Part shown: in pieces, positions 24,515 through 35,147 of the stretch | How the letters are laid out: every line of letters starts with the position of its first letter | How positions within the stretch are numbered: the stretch's first letter is position 1 | Assembly (NCBI GenBank): GCA_039707465.1 | Contig: CM077645.1 | Span: 149,415,503-149,479,502, forward strand | Reading direction: 5' to 3' | Source of the DNA: Rhabdophis nuchalis | Lineage: Eukaryota; Chordata; Lepidosauria; Squamata; Natricidae | Length of the DNA: 64,000 nucleotides | Made by a program: the position numbers and the translations under genes | Notes under the pieces: model-generated | What the model saw: the letters and a program-made list of their open reading frames with translations, nothing else | What the model was told of the DNA's origin: nothing | Database searches by the model: none

Positions 24515-25077
24515 ATTTACTTGCCGGTGGCCTTTCGGGTGCGCTTCAAGGTGCGCTTCAAGGTGTTGGTGACCATCTTTAAGACGCTCCATGGCATAGG
24601 GCCTAGTTATTTGCAGGACCGTCTCCTACCACATACCTCCCTTCGACCTTTCCGCTCCCACAGAGTGGGCCTCCTCAGGGTGCCGTCAGCTGGTCAATGC
24701 CGGCTGGCGGCGCCCAGGGGAAGAGCCTTCTCCAACCCTCTGGAATGACCTACCCCCCCAAACTTCGTATCATCACGGACCTTCGCCTTTTCCGCTGCTC
24801 ATTAAAAACGCATTTGTTCCATCTTGTTGGCCTTGCTTAGAGTTAGTTTATGTCCATATTTTAGTCTAGATTTTAACATTGGGATTTTTAGGGGATTGGT
24901 TGAGATTTTAATATTTTTAGCTTAATTTTTAGCACAGGAGATTCTAATTTTATTTTATTTTACTATTGTATTGTATGTATTGTTGCTTGTTGGTATTTTA
25001 ATTCCCTGTGCACCGCCCTGAGTCCATCTGGAGACAGGAGCGGTATATAAATCCAATAAACCGTAAACCGTAAACCT
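24515..25077 (+). mobile_element. L2-like LINE 3' end
   Basis: Encodes FRVRFKVLVTIFKTLHGIGP, then RSHRVGLLRVPSAGQCRLAA and DLRLFRCSLKT-like sequence, followed by ACCGCCCTGAGTCC and GGAGCGGTATATAAATC. Contains a 12-bp tandem duplication of GTGCGCTTCAAG at about 24539. Confidence 0.85.
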
Positions 25078-28000
25078 CACAGGATTGTTGTGGGCAAAAA
25101 TATGCTATCTTGATTTTATCAAAGAATTGGCACATATAAATCAATAAATAAACAAGCAAGATAAAAATACAGTTGCAGGAGCAAAAAAAAAGAAAGAAAG
25201 GGGTAGGTGAAGAAATTGTGGGAAGTAAAATTGTCCCTCATGATCTGCCAACAAGTCACAAGTTGCTCGGATCCCTGATAATTTTTAATATTTCATAATT
25301 TGTTTTGTGAACATTTCAATCACCAGTTGCAGTAAGTAATCATGTTTCTGGAAATAGCATTTCTAACTTTCAGCAGTTAGATGCAGATATACAACCACGC
25401 AAAAGGTGCAAGTACAAAAATATGTGTTCATAAATGTCATAAAATTAATTATCTTTAAAAAGACTGTTTCATTTTTTTATATGGAAGTAATCGTAGAACT
25501 AATGAAAATATATTTCAGAATGTAGGATTCAAAGCCACAATCCTTTTTTTGTTTTAAAAGTGTTTCACACTGGGTTTTAATATATGCTTATAGAAATGTG
25601 TCATCATTTAATAATTTTAATGGAATACTTTTGTAATAGAATGAATGGAAACTAATGGTTATGGAAAAGCAGAGATTGCCTAACTGTCAGGCAAAAATTA
25701 ATAACATATTTTGGTATCTGAGAAATAAAAAACCTAAAACATGTTATTTAAAAAAAATTATTAGAATTGAATGACATACAAATTGAATATATTATTATTA
25801 TGATCATCATCATTATTATTAACGCTTACTCATTAAACATGAAACTCAGTCAACTGAACATTTAAAAATGTATCACAAATATCATTGAGTGGTGATGATG
25901 ATTTAGCCAATTCAATTAAACTACTCTCACATATATTTCTCAAAATATAACAAATTTTCTACTTTTGTGTATTATACCAAATCTTAATGATTTTCATTTT
26001 TGACTTTTTACTGGTCTATTGGTTTAATGTACTGGTTTGATTTGTGGTACAAGAAATAAAAACAACAAAAAGCAAAGACCAAAAGTGGAAGAATCTCAGC
26101 AAGACACTTTAGTCTTTTGCACAATCCCTGTAGTTCTTTTTATGCAAGATAATAAATAAAATAATCCAACTACTAGTTATTTCAACAATCACACCATGAA
26201 ATGCAAGCAATTTTCAATACACTCTATGCAAGAATAGATGACCAATATGATGGAACTGACAACCCAAGTTGAATCTTAGAATATAGAGATTAAAGACAGT
26301 AAAATCTAAATCTTCAGAATTATGTCTAGTTCAAAAATCTCACCTGATGGAACTGAACAAATTAGAAGCTAAGCCATAAATGTCAGAAACTGAACTGTAT
26401 AAATGCAATCTGAAATTTAGAGGCATGTCAGAAGAATTGGGTAAGGAAGGCTTATAAAGAGATCTATATCTTCTTTCAATTCTTTCATTTTACTTAAAGT
26501 CTACCTTAATCAGTGGATGGATCTTTGGAAATTTGGGGAGTTGATGAGAAAGCATGAGAAAGATAGCTTCTGCAATATGTATTTATAAAATTCCTATATC
26601 TCACAAATTAAAGAAGCAATTTTGGAACTGGAAAAAATTAAACCCCTTTAAAAGTGGGAGATAGTATAATTGAGGTTTTATCAGATGCTCCTCCAGATAC
26701 TTGGAGAATTGATTTTCAAAGGGAAAAAAAAGCCTAGCCTTGGACAAAGAAATAAAATTTAAAAATAGAGTAGAGCATCTTAGATTGAACAGTGGAGAAA
26801 ATGAAGTATTTATAGAAGAATATCTTTCAGGCTAATCTATCCTTTGAAGTGTCCTTAACAACATAGCTAGCAAAGTATTTCATTTTTCTTTACTTCTGAG
26901 AGGACTGTTTCTTTAGCATCCAACATAAAGCCATGCAAAGAAGTATTTTTTTAGATTACAGCTTTACATCCAGAATTACGGCATAGCTGAAATATGAACT
27001 TTAGATATTTAAATTTGATGTTTGGTCTATATGTTAATTCCTTTATTAATGTATGGTTCATTGTTTATAGCTTCCTTTTGCTAATTCTAATGCATTTACC
27101 AAATATTTTAAGTGTTCAATAGATGTTATAACTACCTATTAATTATGAAATATTTCATAGTATTCTGATAGTTTAATCTGAGAACTATTGATTATCTACC
27201 CTTATTTTACTGTTTAAATTGGCTTTTTCAACTATTAACTTTGTTATCTGTTCTTCTATGTTCTATAAACTTACATTTGTATTAATATTACTGTATACTC
27301 CTTTACTTTCTTGAACATTAGGAAGAATAAATATATGTGCCCCCTAAATAAATATGGGCTAATCTATTTTGGTTTTTTTGTAAGATCAAATAATCATGTC
27401 AAAAAACTTGGGAATGGTGAGCTCTGGGTCTGAAAATCAACATATGTAGTCATCATGTAATGTCTTGGGGAAGATTTACTAAACAAATTGTGTCACTTTT
27501 GCCTTGCAATCGAAGCGATGTTCTGTTTTGGGGATTATCTTGCCATCTGCCATTAGCGTTAGGGGCATTTTGTACCATAGACGTTTCAGATTAACATGAA
27601 GAGTCCTGCCGTTTTTCCCACGGGCTGTCTAGCAATGATACTCCACTAAAGGATTGTTTCATTCAAACGGCGGTGCACGACTTGAATGCTGACGGCGAGC
27701 AGGAAAACCCAAACCTGTTGAGGCAGACTTTTCAGGCAACAGAAGCAATCAGAATGACATTCTTTTAAGAGGGGAGTTGTGAGGCAGAGGAGATACTTTG
27801 CAAAAGCGTAATACATCCGTGGGCAGCATCTGTGGAAAACTAAGACCATGGTCAGGATTGTTAGAAGTTTGCAGGCTGTGATGCTGATCCTGGTTAAAGC
27901 AAGCCTGGGGCCAAATGGTTTCAGAGTAGTTGCCTTATCAGATTAATCATATGGTTATGGTATTTGATGCTCAACCTGGACAGACAGGCCTGCCAGGCAG

Positions 28001-28438
28001 GAACTGCTCAGACAGATGATGTTAGGGGAGGACAGAAATTATCCACTGCAAGACTAAGAAGACAAATGACACCCAGCAGGAACAGCAAGCCAAATCTGGG
28101 GAATCTGCAATCCAGCTCTGGCCTTAGGCTACCTGCCTCTTTGAAGTAGAATAGATGTAGCCCAGGAGCTGTCACATTAGATCACGAGGCTGGAGAAAGC
28201 CGAGAGTGATTTAGTTCTTCCAATAAAAGGAAAAGTTTAATGGTTCCAAATCTTCTTAAAGGGAGCCAAGCTAACATCAGAAGGGGGAAAAAGGATATCC
28301 TTAAGATGTAATGCTTATTAAAATACCATCTTCCCTCTTTGCGTGGCAGTGAAGATTACGATCCAAGTAGCAGCTTAAATTTTTCCCAGTTATTACTGTT
28401 GCAGGAAGGTATATAGGTTCAGGAATCTAAAGAGTAGA
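25078..28438. other. intergenic, mostly unique; possible old L1 ORF1 remnant
   Basis: AT-rich. About 26230-26830 (plus) has degraded phrases resembling the L1 ORF1 protein, but too decayed to be sure. 27470-28160 is less AT-rich with several CpGs and no recognised repeat. Confidence 0.4.
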
Positions 28439-28439
28439 G

Positions 28440-28905
28440 GTAGCCCTCAACTTAAATTACTGTTGCTCAGTGAGACATTTGTTAAGTGAGTTTTGCCCCA
28501 TTTTACCTTTCTCGCCTCAGTGGTTTAGTGCAGGGGTCTGCAAAGTTGGCTCTTTTAAGACTGGTGGACTTCAACTCTGGGAGTTGAAGTCCACCAGTCT
28601 TAAAAGAGTCAACTTTGCAGACCCCTGGTTTAGTGCATCACTGCAGTTGATAAATTAATAACCTGGTTGTGAAGGGAATCTGATTTCCCCATTGACTTTG
28701 CTTGTCAGGTCACAAAGGGTGCTTATATGACCATAGCAATCATCATAAATAGGAACCAGTTGCTAAGCATCTGAATTTTGATCATGTGACTATGGAAATG
28801 CTACAAAGGTCGTAACTCTGAAAACCGGTAGTAAACCACTTTTTTCAGTGCTGCTGTAACTTTGAACGACCGATAATGAATTGTTGTAAGTCAAGGACTA
28901 CTTGT
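28440..28905 (-). mobile_element. GTAGTCCTCGAC-type TA-flanked element with nested MITE
   Basis: Left end AGGTAGCCCTCAACTTAAA and right end GTAAGTCAAGGACTACTTG are inverted. The hairpin MITE at 28531-28627 interrupts it. Confidence 0.65.
28531..28627. mobile_element. hairpin MITE (hAT, Buster-like), exact TSD
   Basis: 97 bp hairpin beginning CAGGGGTCTGCAAAGTTGGC. Flanked by exact GTTTAGTG at 28523-28530 and 28628-28635. Confidence 0.9.
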
Positions 28906-29527
28906 AATTGCTACTGCAAATTCAAATTTACCCTTTGATATCCTTCTGTATTATGCAGAAGGATATCAAAGAAGGGATCTTTCAGTATTGAGTGATTTAT
29001 TATTTTTAATTTAATTCTCTAAAGCCAAGAGTGCTGGTGTGAAATTTTGAGGAAGAGATACAGGCTTAGAAATAAAGAACAGAATGCCACCTAAGTCCAT
29101 GCTAGTTTAAAATGTATGACTTGTTTCTAATGTTGAGGTCACAAAGAACTTGGTTCTAGTCCTTTCATGTGTAAATCCATTGTGAAAGACAGTAATAAAG
29201 TTCTCAGTTCTCCTTACTACAATTGCCTGCTCTAACACACAGAGGAAAAAAAAAACCCTTTTGATCATGGGAATAAAAAATCTTTGTGGATCTGCAAATT
29301 TTCCAAAGCTCTGACAGCAAGAGCAGGATCTATATTCTGCTCAAAATATGGTAGATTGTTTTCTAGAAGGCATACCAAATGTGTAAACGTGCTAAACGTT
29401 TATCAATTTGTCCAGACCTCCTGAATGATTCTCAGACCTCCTGTTTCTCTGTCAAAAATTATATACTTGGAAATAAGTTAACTATGCAAAGTGGAAAAAT
29501 TTAAGCCACTTATTTATTTATTTATTT

Positions 29528-30607
29528 ATTTTATGAAAAAAGTTTTATTGGGTTTTACAAATTTTACATACAAACGGTAAGGGTAAGGTGTGAAAAGACA
29601 TTTTGAGAACTTTCTCGTCGAAATCATTGACTCCAGCTGAGTCTTCATACACAAAATAGATATTTCAGTTATACATTCATACTACAAAGTGGACAGAGAT
29701 GCAGATAAAGTTATAATAAAAATAACAGTGCTAGCAAACGTGCTTAAACATCCAAACAACATTATATTATGCTAAAATAAAGTCATTTTTGAGATCTAAG
29801 TCTCTTGGCAATTGTATCTTCTTCCCCCTGGCCCCCGGTGGGCGGAGCCGCGGCCGCCTCTGCTCCCTCGTTGTCATCTTCAAGGGTTAGGGAATGTTTT
29901 TCAAGAAAGGCTTGCGCCTCTACAATTGTTTTAATTCTTACTCTTCCCCCTTCCCAAAACACCAACATTCCCTCAGGCATCACCCACTTAAACCAGACCC
30001 CCTTTTTAAATAATCTTTTGGACAAGAAGGAATACTTCCGTCTTATCTCTCTAATCTTCTTCGGGACCTGTTTCAAGATGGTGATCTCTTTCTATTGATA
30101 AATTAGGGGGTTGTCTCTCTGCGCCTTCAATATCCTTTCCCTTCTAACAAATTTAATATGTATCTCTCTAGGTACTTCATTTATCCTGGCATATGCTGAA
30201 TTTATTCTATAAATCAGATCAATGTCACCCCTTAATTCTTACTTAGGACTGTGTAGGTAATCTGCTAAAATTGTGCTCATTAAATCTTGTAAATTTTCCC
30301 CACACTCCTCAGGAACGTTCTGAAATCTTAAAAAATATGACATTCTTTCGAAATCCATCCTAGACATATGACCAGTTAAATCACTAATTTCATTATTAAT
30401 ACTTTTAAGCTCCCCCTTTGCCCCACCCAGCCCCACCTCCAGCTCATCAGTCTTTTGTGAATTTTCCATTAATTTCTTCTGTACCTCCAAAAGTTCTAAT
30501 TTAGAACTGACTTGATCTTTCCTCATTTCCTTGATCTCTCTCACCAAGGTAGCAAGCGTTTCTTCGACAGCTGTTAATCTTGCATCTGTGTCGGGTTTTT
30601 CAGATAA
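29528..30607 (-). mobile_element. ORF1-only L1 relative, 5'-truncated copy
   Basis: Minus strand carries two broken pieces of an L1 ORF1 protein (30547-30239: RMSYFLRFQNVPEE...; 30076-29783: VPKKIREIRRKYSFLSKRLF and GMLVFWEGGRVRIK) joined directly to a 3' UTR ending CCAATAAAACTTTTTTCAT. Both sides are flanked by ACTTATTTATTTATT, a plausible target duplication. No ORF2. Same structure as 57897-59874. Confidence 0.8.
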
Positions 30608-30609
30608 AC

Positions 30610-31332
30610 TTATTTATTTATTTTGAGGCCCATCTCACAACAGTGACTCTGGCTGGTGTACAAAGATTAAAATCTAAAAAAATAATAAGCTATTGCACCC
30701 TAGATAAATGGCATCTTCCAACCAGAAAAACTGCAAAGTCTCAGTTGATGATACATTAAAGGAAAAAAAAATGGCATCCACATTGTAAAAACATGTATTT
30801 TAAAGAAGCATTATCCTTATTACGTTGCCAATAAAATCCTTTTGGTCAGTATTTTTCCATAAAAAACAACAACAAAGTTCAATACACTCTAAATATTGCT
30901 TTTTATTGATTTTTGGGAGAAAGAAGTACATTATATAAATGTAATTCTGCAAAAAAAAAATCCCTAAATTTTTCAAATAATATTCTTTTGAACTACATAT
31001 CTAGTACTTGGAATTTGATAACTAGACAATGACCTTGGATTCTCCATGCCCCGATTAGTGCAAAAAGATTGATACTGTTTTGCAGCAAAGATAAATGTAT
31101 GGCCTGTTTCATTCAATGGATTTGAGGATCTGATTGCGGATTGCCTATAGATGTAGATTTTGTGAAAAAAAATGAAAATAGCATGGACATAATTATTTTC
31201 ATATATATGTTAGAAACCACAATAATGCAAGGTGTATACACTTACATCATACTGGAAAAATGTATTTGCTGCATGTATAGTCCCTCTCATGTCTATTTAT
31301 GGACATTATGTTCAAACTGATGTATGGATATG
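30610..31332. other. intergenic; short old LINE tail then unique sequence
   Basis: About 30610-30700 (antisense CATCTCACAACAGTGACT) resembles 5745-5790. The rest is AT-rich and unrecognised. Confidence 0.4.
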
Positions 31333-31773
31333 TGTTCTGACACCCCTTCCTTCAACTAATTACAAGACTCTTGGCTGCTTGCCTGAATGACAGAGACGAA
31401 GCTTATTCACACGAATTCAACTCAAGACACTCGAACCTAGAAATGACACATTGTTCTCTGCAAACTTTCTTAGCAGAGGCTTCCTTTTAAACCCTCTTGG
31501 GAGGGGCCAGTCATTAGGCAGCTGGGACTAATTCACCTCCTCCAAGTTCGCCTCTGCTGCACCTGAAGCTTTCTTTTGTCAGCCCGTCATAACCTAGCAT
31601 CAGAGACAAACTGGCCTTGATCCTCCCCACTATTCCAAGACCCAGGTGCCTCCTGATGACTAGCCGGGCTCTCTGCTCTCTCAAGGTCCTCCTCCTCCTC
31701 CAGAGCAGACTCATAGGACTCCTCACTAGAGGAGTCTATCAGCAGCTCATCCGGAGCAGACTGGGCCACAACA
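31333..31773 (-). mobile_element. candidate solo LTR
   Basis: On the minus strand the 441-bp unit starts TGTTGTGGCCCAG and ends GGTGTCAGAACA. It has a TATA-like GGTTTAAAAGG then an AATAAG-type signal in the order expected of U3-R-U5. An acidic open frame in it (near 31590-31750) is probably fortuitous. No matching second LTR, internal genes or clear 5-bp duplication found. Confidence 0.5.
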
Positions 31774-32488
31774 GTTATGCATATTAAAAATAAACATGAA
31801 GTCAAGGAAACAGCATTTAAGCTGCGTTCATCCTTTTGCAGCATCACCTTGCTGTCTTGATAATGGTCAGGAAGGCCCACTAAAAAAGCTAAGATCAGCG
31901 AGAATGACAACTGGCTGTTGTGTGCAGAGATATGTTTTATTCCACTCTTGAATAGAATGTGTACAGTCTAATCACACCATACTTCCCAGAGGCAGATACT
32001 GTAGAAAAATAACACCAAGCTCTTTCATGAATTTGAATGTAGCAGTTATTAGATGAGCACCACTGTTCATTTTCCGTGCCTGTACAATATAGTTTCCGTT
32101 TCACAACAATGTCTACGTATGTGAAGGAACAGACTCAAAAGAATAAATTATATCTCTTGAGATATTGTATCTTAAAAGCGAATCACGAAAGGCAAGATAA
32201 CCAAAATATTTATCAAAATGGAAAAGGTACAGAGCAGTAACAGGCTATAGAGATGTTTTTCCACCAACAGGTAGAAATATCAATCCTGAAGATATAAAAT
32301 AGTCTCCTGCAGTTTTTTTCCACCTGTATTATCAGTTCTCAAGCAGATGAAAGTAAAAGGATAAAATGGTAGTGGGGATACAACAGACAGTTTTCAGATG
32401 CTGATCAAACGGTGGAATATTACTGCAGAGAGGCAGAGGCAGATGCAGAGATCTCCACAACGGTAGAATTGATAAGTGAAATTAATGG
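31774..32488. other. intergenic, nothing recognised
   Basis: AT-rich unique sequence between the LTR-like unit and an L2 tail. Confidence 0.4.
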
Positions 32489-32925
32489 AATTTCATTTTC
32501 ATTTATTTATATTTATATCCCGCCCTTCTCCACAAAGGACCCAGGGCGGCGCACAGGAAATTTAAAAATATACAAAAGTACAAGAATAAATACATAATTT
32601 AAAATAAATATTAAATTATCCCGATCCTATGCTAAAAACCAAATTGTTAAAATACCCAATTAAAAAACTTTCTAAAAGTCCCCGTGGGAGGTTAGGCTAG
32701 GCCGGCTTGTTGGAAAAGGTATGTCTTTAGACATTGGCGGAAGAGGCGGAGGTCGGTGATGGTGCGTAATTCAGGGGGTAGGTCGTTCCAAAGGGCAGGG
32801 CCCGCCACAGAGAAGGCTCTTCCCCTGGGTGTCGCCAGTCGGCATTGTCCGGCCGACAGCACCCTGAGAAGGCCCTCTCTGTGGGAGCATATCGGTCTAA
32901 GGGATGTATGGGGCTGAGGGATGTA
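32489..32925 (-). mobile_element. L2-like LINE 3' end
   Basis: Minus strand encodes HTSLRPICSHREGLLRVLSA, then ALWNDLPPELRTITDLRLF and a 3' UTR with GCCCTGGGTCC and GGGCGGGATATAAAT. Close to the 45000-45330 copy. Confidence 0.85.
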
Positions 32926-33209
32926 ATTGGCTGAGAATGCAAAGATATTTTGGCTAAACAAAATATGTTGTCTTTTTTTCTACATGAAAGTCACTTTTGG
33001 AAGTTTTGCTTGAGACTGAAACACTGAAGAAATGCTATCTTAATTTTGGGATTTGATTATAATAGTTGGTCGCGATTACAGAAATACTGTTACTGGATTT
33101 TAGACCAAAAGGCTAATGTAGTTTATAACTGTATCAAAGCATGTTGGAAGTCGCCCCCCCCTTTCATGTATCACTTACACTTTGCCCCTATTTTAAACTA
33201 TGTATTCTG

Positions 33210-33375
33210 TCTATCGTGTGTATGTGTGTGTGTATACACATCAGTATGTATCTATGTATGTATACCGGTGTGTGTGTGTGTGTCTATACCAGTATGTATC
33301 AATGGGGTTGGACTAGATGACCTCCAAGGTCCCTTCCAACTCTGCTATTGTATTGTATTGTATGTGTGTGTAATA
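33210..33375. repeat. TG-rich microsatellite with embedded CR1 3' end
   Basis: TG runs at 33212-33295 and 33364-33371 flank a short CR1 tail (33300-33362: GGTTGGACTAGATGACCTCC, then TATTG repeats). Confidence 0.75.
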
Positions 33376-33726
33376 CACTAAAAAGGTGGAATATTAGTAT
33401 AATGAATAATTAAATTAGAATTGAAATTTAAGAGTGATTTTTGTCATTTGGCAAAAGCAAGAATTATTTAAAGCAATACCGTAGTGATAGCTTAAAAAAA
33501 ATCCCCACTATCATGTTACTGGAGAAGCAATTTTATTCATGTGAAATAATAAAATTGATATCCTCTCAAGAATTAAAAGTACAACTTTAGAAAGGTTGGT
33601 AAGTTTTACTCCTTTAGGAAACTCAGATTGACCTGACCAGAATCTATCCAGAAAGTCCATTCAAGGGTTAGTTGATGGACAAACTAATGAAACGTGTACA
33701 AAAATAAATGCAAGTAATTAAGTAGG

Positions 33727-34250
33727 GGACTGGAAGCTAAAACATATGAAGAACAGTTGCAGGAACTGGGTATGTCTACCTTAATGAACAGAAGGACTAA
33801 GGGAGACATTATAGCAGTGTTCCACTATCTAAGGGACTGCCACAAAGAAGGAGGAGTCAAGCTATTCTCTAAAGCAGGGGTCTCCAACCTTTGCAACTTT
33901 AAGTCTGAAGGACTTCAGCTCCCAGACTTCTCCCAGAAGTCTGGGAGCTGAAGTCCTTCAGACTTAAAGTTGCAAAGGTTGGAGACCCCTGCTCTAAAGC
34001 ACCTGAGGGCAGGACAAGAAACAATGGGTGGAAACTAATCAAGGAGAGAAGCAACCTAGAACTAAGGAGAAATCTCCTGACAGAACAATTAATCAGTGGA
34101 ACAGTGTGCCTCCAGAAGTTGTGAATGCTCCAACACTGGACGTTTTTAAGAAGATATTGGATAACCATTTGTCTGAAGTGGTGTAGGGTTTCCTGCCTAG
34201 GCAGGGGGTTGGACTATAAGACCTCCAAGGTCCCTTTGAACTCTGTTATT
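33727..34250 (+). mobile_element. CR1-like LINE 3' part, interrupted by a hairpin MITE
   Basis: Encodes LQELGMSTLMNRRTKGDIIA and KEGGVKLFSKA before the insertion, then LIKERSNLELRRNLL and the CR1 tail after it. Removing the MITE and one 8-bp repeat restores the CR1 reading seen in sister copies. Confidence 0.85.
33875..33991. mobile_element. hairpin MITE (hAT, Buster-like), exact TSD
   Basis: 117 bp hairpin CAGGGGTCTCCAACC...GGTTGGAGACCCCTG. Flanked by exact CTCTAAAG at 33867-33874 and 33992-33999. Comparison with other CR1 copies confirms the empty site. Confidence 0.93.
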
Positions 34251-35009
34251 TTTTTTAAAAAAAGTACATCATCCAAGAATTGCCGATGTGTCTCATTTAC
34301 GTATTTGCAAATGATACCAGTCATAAAGTAAAAGAAAAAAAGGGACAATTAAAAAAAAAAGAATAGAAGAACTCTAAGAATTTTTAAAAAGACAGCACAT
34401 TTAGTCATTTAAGAGGCTGAGAATTTTATTTTAAATAAAACAATGTTTTTTTATCCTATTTTCAATAAATACTCTTCTGGATTTTGCAATTTTGTAACAA
34501 TATGAATTTTCTACAGAGGAAGTAAACATAATCCAAGTATGAGATTTAACATAATTTGTACACTAAATAGGATTTGCTTCCCATATATTTCACTGATCTC
34601 TTTCAAAATACTTGGCACAATAAAATTTTTATAATAATATTTACAAAACCAAGGTGATTATTCATAAAAGAAAAATACAACAGCTTACTATGCATGATAC
34701 AATTGAGGCAATGAGCATAGGTGACATCGTAGCAGTTAAGGTCTTTGACTTTCATACCATATAAGTTAAGCTATGGATCTGTATGATATAATGTTCTAAT
34801 TGAAGAAGTTTGATTGACATTTTGTTTGGCTGAAATAGACCAAACTATTGTTTTAATTGTATCTATATTTCTAAATAGCTATTAGATGCAACTTTATTAC
34901 TTTAGGCACCAACTGTTCAGCTTCACATATGGAAATGACGAAAATCCATGCTTGCACATTAAAGATTTCAAAAATTATTTTCATTTCTCTGGAATTCCTA
35001 ACTGAGGGA

Positions 35010-35147
35010 TTAGTGTATATTGTAGAGCCTGTTTTTCATGAAAACTATGCTAGACAGATGCTGCCGGACACCTGGATAGTGCTGAATATGATTGAACCAA
35101 CGAGATACGTTAAGGTATTTCTCCTTTTCCTGCACTGTAAGGTCAGC
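35010..35147 (-). CDS. EEF1E1: EEF1E1 terminal coding exon
   Basis: 138 bp: 45 codons and TAA. It opens ADLTVQEKEKYLNVSRWF after acceptor CTTTAG and ends NRLYNIH. A candidate AATAAA lies at 34893-34898 on the minus strand, about 110 bases past the stop. Confidence 0.96.
   Translation of the reverse strand, partial: ADLTVQEKEKYLNVSRWFNHIQHYPGVRQHLSSIVFMKNRLYNIH

Noticed and set aside
31587..31910. Acidic 107-codon frame (minus)
   Set aside because: Lies across the candidate LTR and its flank; no homology, explained by the element's sequence.
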